A stretch of DNA of 64,000 nucleotides from CAYHXN01 sp964360605. Lineage in GTDB: Bacteria; Patescibacteriota; Minisyncoccia; UBA6257; WO2-44-18. Location: assembly GCA_964360605.1 (NCBI GenBank), contig CAYHXN010000002.1, positions 9,553-73,552 on the forward strand, written 5' to 3'. Of this stretch, positions 39,833 to 47,463 are shown in pieces. Every line of letters begins with the position of its first letter. Position 1 is the stretch's first letter. The notes under the pieces were generated by a model that saw only the letters and a program-made list of their open reading frames with translations, did not search any database and was not told the DNA's origin. Made by a program: the position numbers and the translations under genes.

Positions 39833-40594
39833 ATGAATCCTAAAATCATATCTTTGTTAGCCGTTTCTGTTTTGCTAGCAGGTGGTTTTGGTTATGCCGT
39901 ATCACAAAAAAGTATTTTTCTCGGTGTTGTTTTGGGAGTTTTTTGGGCATCCTTATTCGTTTTACGCAGTTTTGTTGTTGAGAATTGGCGAATTTCTCTA
40001 GCGGGAATTATTTTAGAGGTAGGCGCGATGTCATTTTGGATTTTTAGAATGTTGCCGGGGTATTTGGTTTTAGGAATTTCTCTCTTAATGGCGATGTTTT
40101 TATTTTTGGGTTATCAATCCGGTCAGGGAGCGGTAAAAAACTCTTTTAAAATAAAATTTCTATCTTTAGGAAAACCAGTTATCATGCAAGTAGCAACAGT
40201 TTTATCGCTGGTTATTACGATGGTAATCATGTCTTCTTTTAATTTAGATACTCCGAAATTAGCTAGGCAAGCATTTGATAAAACGATTGAGAACGCTCAA
40301 ATGTTTTTGCCGATAGAAATTCAGGAAGCGCCAGCCGTTTTGAGAGCCCAAGTATACGAACAAGTTTTTGACGCGACCGTTGGGAAACTTTTACACTTAC
40401 CGCCCGAGGTACAAAAAGGGATAGTTATAGGGATATGGCTTTTAATGTTCTTGAGCGTTCGGGGAGTACTGGTTATTGCCGATTGGTTAATTCTTGCCTT
40501 CGGTTCTTTATTATTTAAAATTTTGCTTTCCGCCCAATTTTTCAAAATAACTTTAGAAAGTCGGGATAAAGAGATAATTAGTCTTGAATCTTAA
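39833..40594 (+). CDS. Polytopic membrane protein in the chaperone operon (253 aa)
   Basis: It begins 10 nt after dnaK and lies before dnaJ. Membrane segments lie at about 5-22, 27-45, 57-75, 78-97, 118-140 and 205-240. A soluble loop (LARQAFDKTIENAQMFLPIEIQEAPAVLR) lies between. No family is recognised. The position suggests co-expression with the Hsp70 system, perhaps an envelope-stress role, by inference only. Confidence 0.7.
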   Translation: MNPKIISLLAVSVLLAGGFGYAVSQKSIFLGVVLGVFWASLFVLRSFVVENWRISLAGIILEVGAMSFWIFRMLPGYLVLGISLLMAMFLFLGYQSGQGAVKNSFKIKFLSLGKPVIMQVATVLSLVITMVIMSSFNLDTPKLARQAFDKTIENAQMFLPIEIQEAPAVLRAQVYEQVFDATVGKLLHLPPEVQKGIVIGIWLLMFLSVRGVLVIADWLILAFGSLLFKILLSAQFFKITLESRDKEIISLES

Positions 40595-40652
40595 AACTTG
40601 AAACACGGTAAAGTTTCATATTTCACTATTCACGGCTTACAATTTAAGTTTT

Positions 40653-41792
40653 ATGAGTAAGGATTACTACAAAATTCTTGGCATAGAAAAAACCGCTTCG
40701 GAGGACGATATTAAGCGCGCTTATCGGAAACTTGCTCATCAATATCATCCGGACAAGTCCGGCGGGAGTGAGGCGAAGTTTAAGGAAATCAACGAGGCCT
40801 ATCAGATTCTTTCCAATAAGGAAAAAAGGTCCCAATACGATGGATTCGGACGGACATTTTCTTCCGGAGGGCCATCCTCTGGCGGCGATAATCCGTTCGG
40901 CTGGGACTTTCGGACTTTTTCCCAGGAAGATGGAGGGGGTTTTGAATTTGGTTTTGACCCGAGAAATTTTTCCGGCGAAGGCGGGCCGGGGGGATTTGAG
41001 GGACTGAACGATATTTTTGACGCTTTTTTTGAAAGAATGGGCGTTAAAAAGAGAAAGACCTACAAGCGGGGCGCGGATATGGAAGTTCATCAGGAAATTT
41101 CTTTAGAAGAATCATTTAAGGGAGTAAGTAAAAAAATTACGGTAAAAACTTTAAAAAAATGCGCGGATTGTGGCGGTTTGGGTTATGACGAAAAAGCTGG
41201 CGCGGATAAATGTTCCGTTTGCGAGGGAAGGGGAGAGGTTCGCGAGAGCCGTAACACTTTTTTTGGAAATTTTTCCCAAGTGCGTTCTTGCTCAAAATGT
41301 TTTGGTACCGGCCAAATTCCTAAAAAACCCTGCTCGGTTTGCGCTGGAGCCGGACGCGTGAAAAACGAAAGAGAATTGGTTATAAATATTTTGTCGGGCA
41401 TTGGGGACGGACAGATTATTAAAGTTTCCGGCGGCGGGGAGGCGGGAGAGCGAGGAGCGGGCGACGGAGATTTATATGTACGCGTTCGCGTAAGGCCCCA
41501 CCAGGTTTTTGAGCGGCATGGCGACGACCTCTATATCAAAAAAGAAGCTAACTTGCTGGACGTTTTATTAGAAAAAGAAATTGAAATTCCTAATATTGAA
41601 GGCGGAAAAATGCGCGCTAAAATTCCTTCCGGCTGGGATCTCAAGGAAAACTTAAAAATTTCCGGTGAAGGAATGCCGCGTCTCGGCACCCGACACCGGG
41701 GAGATTTTTATATTGTTTTATCCGTTAAAACGCCTAAAAAACTCAGCGCCAAAGCCAAAAAGCTTTTAGAAGACCTTGATAAGGAGATTTGA
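40653..41792 (+). CDS. dnaJ: Chaperone DnaJ
   Basis: The 379-aa protein has the J domain (DYYKILGIEKTASEDDIKRA, HPD at about 33), a Gly/Phe-rich linker, four zinc-binding CxxCxGxG repeats (CADCGGLG, CSVCEGRG, CSKCFGTG, CSVCAGAG) and the C-terminal substrate domains. TACAAT at about 40638 hints at a separate promoter. Confidence 0.95.
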   Translation: MSKDYYKILGIEKTASEDDIKRAYRKLAHQYHPDKSGGSEAKFKEINEAYQILSNKEKRSQYDGFGRTFSSGGPSSGGDNPFGWDFRTFSQEDGGGFEFGFDPRNFSGEGGPGGFEGLNDIFDAFFERMGVKKRKTYKRGADMEVHQEISLEESFKGVSKKITVKTLKKCADCGGLGYDEKAGADKCSVCEGRGEVRESRNTFFGNFSQVRSCSKCFGTGQIPKKPCSVCAGAGRVKNERELVINILSGIGDGQIIKVSGGGEAGERGAGDGDLYVRVRVRPHQVFERHGDDLYIKKEANLLDVLLEKEIEIPNIEGGKMRAKIPSGWDLKENLKISGEGMPRLGTRHRGDFYIVLSVKTPKKLSAKAKKLLEDLDKEI

Positions 41793-41827
41793 ATAAGTTA
41801 CTATAACAACGGTTCTTTTCTGGAGAA

Positions 41828-42061
41828 ATGATGAGATTAGCGAAGGCCTTTTTAAAAGCGGTTGGTGTGCTGCTTTTGATTACCGCATTTATGTCTATAA
41901 TTGTGGCCATGATTTTGGCTATTTCCGAATTTTGGGGGAGCGCCGGCGTAGCGATTTTATGTATAATGATTCTTCTAGGTTATTTTACCAAGATGTTTTA
42001 TGTTCATTCAAACGAAGACGAAAAAAAGAAGAAACAGCAAGAAAACACCCCTGCCTCATAG
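41828..42061 (+). CDS. Two-helix small membrane protein (77 aa)
   Basis: GGAG lies 6 nt before the ATG. Hydrophobic helices at about 10-32 and 38-55 are followed by a charged Lys/Glu/Gln tail (HSNEDEKKKKQQENTPAS). Function unknown. The terminator overlaps its end. Confidence 0.6.
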   Translation: MMRLAKAFLKAVGVLLLITAFMSIIVAMILAISEFWGSAGVAILCIMILLGYFTKMFYVHSNEDEKKKKQQENTPAS

Positions 42062-42076
42062 CAGGGAATTTTATTT
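42049..42076 (+). terminator. Terminator
   Basis: CCCTGC, CTCATA, GCAGGG followed by AATTTTATTT; it overlaps the stop codon. Confidence 0.75.
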
Positions 42077-42084
42077 CTAGACGG

Positions 42085-42116
42085 TTATTCGCTTATTCGC
42101 ACAAATGAGCGAATAA
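42085..42116. repeat. 15-bp palindrome, near copy of 19638-19671
   Basis: TTATTCGCTTATTCG, CA, CAAATGAGCGAATAA, with two changes from the copy in the glycosyltransferase gene. Confidence 0.8.
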
Positions 42117-42145
42117 TTGACTAATTTTTATATATGTGCTATATT
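42117..42145 (+). promoter_or_regulatory. Promoter (TTGACT-17-TATATT with extended TGC)
   Basis: It starts exactly after the palindrome. The leader (about 42152-42224) holds a CTCG/CGAG stem with an inner TTAGGGCT...AGCTCTAA arm. Confidence 0.75.
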
Positions 42146-42224
42146 GTTGCAAGTTCTAAAATCTCGTTTTATTAGGGCTAATATAGCTCTAAGCGAGGTT
42201 GAGAAAATTTAGAGAGGAAAAAAT

Positions 42225-42725
42225 TTGAAAAATCGGAATGCGCTCTGGGTAGGGTGTTTGAAGAAAAAGTTTGCGTCGTGGTCAAAAATCATTAAAGAAG
42301 AGGTCACGGTGTGGTCTATAAAAAACAGTCCGCGGTTGCGCGTTTACAACGCCGTAATTTCAACTCTTTTACTCATCTTTTTTATCACCGTTGTGTTTGT
42401 TGGATGTGCTTCTTCGTCGTCCGCGGTGGTTGAAAAAAGATTACTCCCCGTTCCGCCCTTTCAGGAACTTCTCAATTTTAAAGAGATAGCCGTCGGAATT
42501 TACGATCGCATTGAATACCAGCCGGAATTTTCTGTTTTTGAAAAGAAGAAAGAGAACGGCGAAAAAGAAGAAGGGATTGGGGGAACTTCTTGCACTATTA
42601 TTCACTTCAGCGATGGAAGAGCTCAACCCATCTACGGATACATAACAATGCCGTATCCAAGAGGAACAAAAATTAAGATTCTTCAGAACGAACTTTCCGC
42701 CTTCAAAATCGTAAAGGCGGAGTAA
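42225..42725 (+). CDS. Anchored hypothetical protein with lipobox-like site (166 aa)
   Basis: The start is TTG 42225 after AGAGAGG. A basic cytosolic N-terminus of about 45 residues precedes one hydrophobic helix (AVISTLLLIFFITVVFVGCASS) with a Cys in a lipobox-like context, though the long N-terminus is unusual for a lipoprotein. The outer domain carries GGTSCTIIHFSDGRAQPIYGY. No family is recognised. Confidence 0.6.
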   Translation: MKNRNALWVGCLKKKFASWSKIIKEEVTVWSIKNSPRLRVYNAVISTLLLIFFITVVFVGCASSSSAVVEKRLLPVPPFQELLNFKEIAVGIYDRIEYQPEFSVFEKKKENGEKEEGIGGTSCTIIHFSDGRAQPIYGYITMPYPRGTKIKILQNELSAFKIVKAE

Positions 42726-42745
42726 TCTAGCGCAATTCAACAAAA

Positions 42746-42776
42746 ACCCCGGCCACAAGACCGGGGGATTTCTTTA
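42746..42776 (+). terminator. Terminator
   Basis: CCCCGG, CCACAAGA, CCGGGG then ATTTCTTTATTT. Confidence 0.75.
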
Positions 42777-42812
42777 TTTACGCATTGGCAAAACTCTTTG
42801 ACTTTTCCCACG

Positions 42813-42886
42813 TGGTGCCCCCACAAGGAATCGAACCTTGGTCAACTGCTTAAAAGGCAGCTGCTCTACCATTGAGCTATGGGGGC
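42813..42886 (-). tRNA. tRNA-Lys (anticodon UUU)
   Basis: Acceptor GCCCCCA/TGGGGGC, a D-arm with AGCTCAATGGTAGAGC, anticodon loop CTTTTAA and a T-arm with GGTTCGATTCC. The 3' CCA is encoded. Confidence 0.95.
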
Positions 42887-42922
42887 TCTGTCAAAATTTA
42901 GTATAGACGATATTTTAGCACT

Positions 42923-42951
42923 TTTACAATTTTTTTCAAATCTGATATCTT
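42923..42951 (+). promoter_or_regulatory. secD promoter (TTTACA-17-TATCTT)
   Basis: The -10 (with extended TGA) ends 10 nt before ATG 42962, so the leader is minimal. Confidence 0.5.
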
Positions 42952-42961
42952 TTTTATTATT

Positions 42962-44182
42962 ATGCGAAATCCAAAAGCAATTTTAATTTTGGTGTTGGCG
43001 CTGGCGGTTTTCGCCGCTCTTTTTGTTTATCCAAACGCTTTGGGAAATAAAATTCTGCCATGGCAGTTAGGTTTGGATCTCATTGGCGGCACCCAATTAG
43101 TTTATGAAATTGATATGAATGGCGTTCTTCCGGCAGATCGTGGTTCTGTTCATGATGGTTTGCGTGATGTAATGGAACGGCGTGTAAATATCTTTGGCGT
43201 GAGCGAGCCCCACGTGGTGACGGCAAAAAGCGGTAACTCTTATCGGATACTTATAGAATTGGCTGGCATACGTGATCCCCAGCAGGCGATTAATCAAATC
43301 GGACGCACAGCACTCTTAGAATTTAAAGAAGTAAGGGAAAAAAACGGCAAAGCGGAAATGCTTCCCGCTAAACTTACGGGAAAGTATCTCCAAAAATCTT
43401 TAGTAGTTTCTAACCCCACTACTTTTGAGCCAGAGATCCAGATTAACTTTAATTCCGTTGGTGGCCAGCTTTTTGAAGCAATTACTGCCGCTAATATCGG
43501 TCAGCCGATAGCTATCGTTTTGGATGGTGACGTAATTTCCGCGCCGGTAGTTCAGGATAAAATTTCCGGAGGGACGGCCGTTATTACCGGAGGATTTGAT
43601 TTAAAAGAGGCAAGAAACTTAGCGAGTTTATTGAACGCTGGCGCCCTTCCGGCTCCGGTAAAGATAGTCAGCCAGCAAACAGTCGGCGCTTCGCTTGGCT
43701 TAGATTCTCTTAATAAAACCATGATCGCCGGTGCTGTCGGCACTCTTATAGTGATGCTCTTTATGATTTTGTATTATCGTAGACTAGGATTTTTCGCCGC
43801 CGTGGCGCTTTTAATTTACGTGGCACTGACTCTGGCGGTTTTTAAAACAGTTTCCATGACTATGACCCTCGCGGGTATTGCCGGATTTATTCTTTCCATA
43901 GGAATGGCGGTGGACGCGAACATTTTAATTTTTGAACGAACCAAGGAAGAGATCAAAAAAGGCGTTGCCAGGACGCTGGCTATTAACGAAGGCTTTAAAC
44001 GCGCTTGGCCGTCTATTCGTGATTCCAATATTTCCACAATTCTCACTTCGGTTATTTTATATTACATGACCACAAGTTTCGTGAAGGGCTTCGCACTGGC
44101 GTTATTAATCGGCGTGTTAGTCAGTATGTTTTCAGCAATCACGGTTACAAGATCATTGTTGAGGGTATTTATTAAAACATAA
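42962..44182 (+). CDS. secD: Protein translocase subunit SecD (short form)
   Basis: The 406-aa protein has the N-terminal helix, LGLDLIGGTQLVYEIDM, a reduced P1 head domain, and the DGDVISAPVVQ and GGFDLKEARNLASLLNAGALPAP blocks, then five membrane helices including GMAVDANILIFERTKEEI. It drives late protein export with SecF. It is shorter than E. coli SecD (615 aa). Confidence 0.93.
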   Translation: MRNPKAILILVLALAVFAALFVYPNALGNKILPWQLGLDLIGGTQLVYEIDMNGVLPADRGSVHDGLRDVMERRVNIFGVSEPHVVTAKSGNSYRILIELAGIRDPQQAINQIGRTALLEFKEVREKNGKAEMLPAKLTGKYLQKSLVVSNPTTFEPEIQINFNSVGGQLFEAITAANIGQPIAIVLDGDVISAPVVQDKISGGTAVITGGFDLKEARNLASLLNAGALPAPVKIVSQQTVGASLGLDSLNKTMIAGAVGTLIVMLFMILYYRRLGFFAAVALLIYVALTLAVFKTVSMTMTLAGIAGFILSIGMAVDANILIFERTKEEIKKGVARTLAINEGFKRAWPSIRDSNISTILTSVILYYMTTSFVKGFALALLIGVLVSMFSAITVTRSLLRVFIKT

Positions 44183-44190
44183 AGCTCCAA

Positions 44191-45054
44191 ATGAATATAA
44201 TCAGTAAAAAATATATTTTTCTCACTTTCTCCGGACTTTTGGTTTTGGCCAGTATTTCAACTTTCTATTTTTTTGGCTTGAAGCAGGGAATTGATTTTAC
44301 CGGGGGTTCTTTATGGCAAGTAAGGGGCGCGGCTTTGACTCAAGAGTTAATCCAAAAAATTCTTCCGGAAGCGATTATCACATTTCAACCTAATGAAAAT
44401 AGTTTTCTTATTCGCGCCAAAGAGTTAACCGAAAGCCAGCACCAAAGCCTGTTGGTCGCTTTGAAGAAGGAGTCGGGCGTGGAGGTGGAGGAGTTAAGTT
44501 TTTCCGCCATTGGTCCGGCAATTGGGAAAGAATTGCGTTCTAAGTCCATCTGGGCTTTCGCGGCAGTCATTTTGGGAATTTCTTTGTATATTGCTTTCGC
44601 TTTTCGGAAGGTGTCCAAGCCCGTGAGTTCTTGGAAGTATGGATTAATAACTCTAGTAACTTTATTCCATGACGCGATTATTCCAACTGGCCTTATGGCT
44701 GTGTTGGGGAAATTAGCCAATATAGAAATTGATTCCAATTTCATCGTCGCTATTTTAGTGGTTATGGGATTTTCTGTCCACGACACTATTGTGGTCTTTG
44801 ACCGGATTCGGGAAAATTTAAGGATTGCCGGCAATAAAAATTTTGATTTTAACGACCTAGTCAATAAAAGTATCGGGGAAACTTTTGCTCGGTCGGTAAA
44901 CACTTCTTTAACTCTTATCTTGGTTTTATTGGCTATGTATTTTCTTGGCGCTGGCGCCTTGTCTTACTTCGTTTTGGTTATTTTAATCGGCACTATTTTC
45001 GGCACTTACTCCTCAATCTTCGTAGCTAGCCCTCTATTGACTTTAATTAAGTAA
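44191..45054 (+). CDS. secF: Protein translocase subunit SecF
   Basis: The 287-aa protein has GLKQGIDFTGGSLW, six membrane helices, and GFSVHDTIVVFDRIRENLR, the SecF counterpart of the SecD proton-path motif. It begins 8 nt after secD. Confidence 0.93.
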   Translation: MNIISKKYIFLTFSGLLVLASISTFYFFGLKQGIDFTGGSLWQVRGAALTQELIQKILPEAIITFQPNENSFLIRAKELTESQHQSLLVALKKESGVEVEELSFSAIGPAIGKELRSKSIWAFAAVILGISLYIAFAFRKVSKPVSSWKYGLITLVTLFHDAIIPTGLMAVLGKLANIEIDSNFIVAILVVMGFSVHDTIVVFDRIRENLRIAGNKNFDFNDLVNKSIGETFARSVNTSLTLILVLLAMYFLGAGALSYFVLVILIGTIFGTYSSIFVASPLLTLIK

Positions 45055-45119
45055 TTTGATACAATATCAACAACCTTAATAAAGACATTCGAAGAGGATT
45101 TGTCGTATTTATAGAGCAC

Positions 45120-45148
45120 TTGACGCGTTTTTCATATTGTGATAAAAT
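45120..45148 (+). promoter_or_regulatory. Promoter (TTGACG-17-TAAAAT)
   Basis: It lies 19 nt before ATG 45168. Confidence 0.75.
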
Positions 45149-45167
45149 AAGAACAAATTAAAAAACC

Positions 45168-46139
45168 ATGAAGGTTTTAGTTAATCAAATTATAAAACAA
45201 CTTTTAAACGGTTTGCCCGATCGGCAGAGGGAAGTTTTGGAACTTCGTTACGGCTTAACCCGACCCGAAACCGCTACTTTGGCGGAAATCGGAGATAAAT
45301 ACGGAGTTACTCGCGAAAGGATTCGACAATTGGAAAGCTTGGCGCTTCGCGATGTTCGGGAAGTCGTTTCCAAAACCGAATTGCCGCAGTTCGTTAAATT
45401 GGTTTCAGAAAAATTAGATTCTGTCGGAGGCGTGATGAAAGAAGACCAATTGTTTTTAGGACTACAGCCGGTGGTTGGGGGAACTCCTAACGCGCTGCGT
45501 TTTGTTTTAGAAATTTCTAACGCTGTTTTCCAGCATCGCGAAGACAACCACCTTCATACTTTTTGGTACTTAAACGAAGACAGTAAAAAGAAAGCGGCTA
45601 GTTTCATTGATAAACTGCACCAAAGCTTGCAAGCCAAAAAAGATTCCTTACCTGCTCCAACAGATTCAATGAGTTTGAACTTTGTTTCTGTTTCTAAGAA
45701 ATTTGCCGTTAATCCTTATGGGGATTTTGGTTTATCCGAATGGGCTCATATTATTCCTCGCAATGCTCGTGATTGGGCCTACTTGATTTTAAAAAGGAAT
45801 AACAAGCCTTTACACTTTAGCGAGATTGCCGAAGCTGTTACTAAACTTCGCGGTAAGAAAACTAATCCACAGACAGTGCACAATGAACTAATTAAGTATC
45901 CGGAATTTGTACTAGTCGGCAAGGGAACATACGCGTTAAGCGAGATGGGTTATCAGCCTGGCGTGGCTTGGGAGGTCATCAACCGTCTTATTAAAGAGAA
46001 CGGTCCGTTAACCTCTAAGCAAGTGGTTGAAAAAGTTCTTAATGAAAGAATTTTTAAAGAGAATACTATTCTTATTAATTTGCAGAATAAAAAGCGCTTT
46101 AAACGTTTGCCGGACGGCCGGTACGCTACTTTAGCGTAA
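45168..46139 (+). CDS. Sigma-70 region 4 plus HARE-HTH DNA-binding protein
   Basis: Residues 10-65 look like sigma region 4 (LPDRQREVLELRYGL, then TLAEIGDKYGVTRERIRQLE), but no region 2 is present, so it is not a complete sigma factor. Residues about 195-265 (RDWAYLILKRNNKPLHFSEIAEAV) match the HARE-HTH fold also found in the RNA polymerase delta subunit. A last winged-helix-like segment (GPLTSKQVVEKVL) follows. It probably binds RNA polymerase or DNA as a regulator. Confidence 0.82.
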   Translation: MKVLVNQIIKQLLNGLPDRQREVLELRYGLTRPETATLAEIGDKYGVTRERIRQLESLALRDVREVVSKTELPQFVKLVSEKLDSVGGVMKEDQLFLGLQPVVGGTPNALRFVLEISNAVFQHREDNHLHTFWYLNEDSKKKAASFIDKLHQSLQAKKDSLPAPTDSMSLNFVSVSKKFAVNPYGDFGLSEWAHIIPRNARDWAYLILKRNNKPLHFSEIAEAVTKLRGKKTNPQTVHNELIKYPEFVLVGKGTYALSEMGYQPGVAWEVINRLIKENGPLTSKQVVEKVLNERIFKENTILINLQNKKRFKRLPDGRYATLA

Positions 46140-46174
46140 ATCTCTTTTAACTTTAGGGACTCTCTCGCTCTTTT

Positions 46175-46182
46175 GCTATAAT
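46175..46182 (+). promoter_or_regulatory. Extended -10 (TGCTATAAT region)
   Basis: TTGCTATAAT ends 9 nt before the GTG start at 46192. Confidence 0.6.
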
Positions 46183-46191
46183 TAAGTTGTT

Positions 46192-47457
46192 GTGGTCTTA
46201 AATATTCTTCAAGGAATTATTCAGAGCGTTATATCCGTTTTAGCCGTAAGCTGGTGGTTTTTATTGCCGATCGCTCTTGGCTTTATTTTTTGGGATTTCT
46301 GGAAGTATTACATTTACGTCAGCTACTTAAGAAGCGTAAAGTGGGTGCTTCTGGAAATTAAAATTCCGGCATTAATTGAAAAAACTCCCAAAGCGATGGA
46401 GCAAATTTTTTCGGCCGCGTATAGTTTATATTCTTATGAATTTAATTTTGTTCAAAAATATTGGGAAGGCCATTTAGCGGAAGACTTCGCTTCTTTTGAG
46501 CTTGTCGGCAATGGTGGGGGAGTGCATTTTTACATCCGGGTACCGGAGTATGTTCGTAATGCAATGGAAGCCGCCGTTTATTCCCAGTATCCGGACGCGG
46601 AAATTTCTTTAGCTGAAGATTATCGGGCTCTTTTTCCAAAAACCCTACCCAATAAAATTTACGATATTATGGGATTTGATTATCACCTGGTAAGGGATAA
46701 CGCGTACCCAATCCGTACTTACGAGTATTTTGAATCCCAAAAAGATGAAACTCGGTTGGATCCAATCGCGGCGATTACCGAGGTTATGTCTAAACTTAAA
46801 GATGAGGAAGCGCTTTGGATCCAAATTTTCGTTCGGCCGACTGGGACTGAATGGAAAAAAACGGCGGAAGTTATCCGCGACAAACTGATCGGTCGTTCTA
46901 AACCGGCTGAGCCGTTAGGATTTTTTGGTCACATTGGCCACTTTATTCGCAATCTGATTTTAGCGCCAGCGGAATATCCGATTTGGCCAGAAGACAAGAA
47001 GCAGGAAGAAAGAAGTAGAATGCTTCTTCTTTCTCCAGGAGAACGAGATGTGGTTGAGGCTATTGATACTAAAATTAGTAAGCTCGGTTTTGACGTCAAT
47101 ATTCGTTTTATTTACATTGACCGGCGCGATAGTTTTACGCGTTTGAATGTTGCCGCTACCATGAGTACTTTTAATCAATTCAACACCTTAAATCTAAATG
47201 CTTTTCGTCCTAATCTAAAAACCATGACTATTATTCGGGGTAATATTAAATGGTTTAAAAAAAGCCGTCTTTGGGCGCGTAAGCGTTTGATGTACGATAA
47301 CTTTATGAAAATGCGCTGGCCGAAGAGAAGATCCATTCTCAATATTGAAGAATTGGCTACTATTTATCACTTCCCGACAGTTGTAGTAGAAGCCCCGCTG
47401 TTGCGTCGTTTGGGAGCTAAGAAAGGCGAACCTCCAGCCGGTCTGCCTGTTGAATAA
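46192..47457 (+). CDS. Membrane-anchored partner of the VirD4-like ATPase (421 aa)
   Basis: GTG 46192 starts a protein with one N-terminal membrane helix (WWFLLPIALGFIFWDFW) and a large soluble region (EFNFVQKYWEGHLAEDFASFE, RVPEYVRNAMEAAVYSQYPDAEI). This type is usually found directly before a VirD4/TraD-like ATPase in Patescibacteria, as here (6-nt gap). It is probably a membrane platform for DNA or protein transport; the function is unproven. Confidence 0.72.
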   Translation: MVLNILQGIIQSVISVLAVSWWFLLPIALGFIFWDFWKYYIYVSYLRSVKWVLLEIKIPALIEKTPKAMEQIFSAAYSLYSYEFNFVQKYWEGHLAEDFASFELVGNGGGVHFYIRVPEYVRNAMEAAVYSQYPDAEISLAEDYRALFPKTLPNKIYDIMGFDYHLVRDNAYPIRTYEYFESQKDETRLDPIAAITEVMSKLKDEEALWIQIFVRPTGTEWKKTAEVIRDKLIGRSKPAEPLGFFGHIGHFIRNLILAPAEYPIWPEDKKQEERSRMLLLSPGERDVVEAIDTKISKLGFDVNIRFIYIDRRDSFTRLNVAATMSTFNQFNTLNLNAFRPNLKTMTIIRGNIKWFKKSRLWARKRLMYDNFMKMRWPKRRSILNIEELATIYHFPTVVVEAPLLRRLGAKKGEPPAGLPVE

Positions 47458-47463
47458 ATTAAG

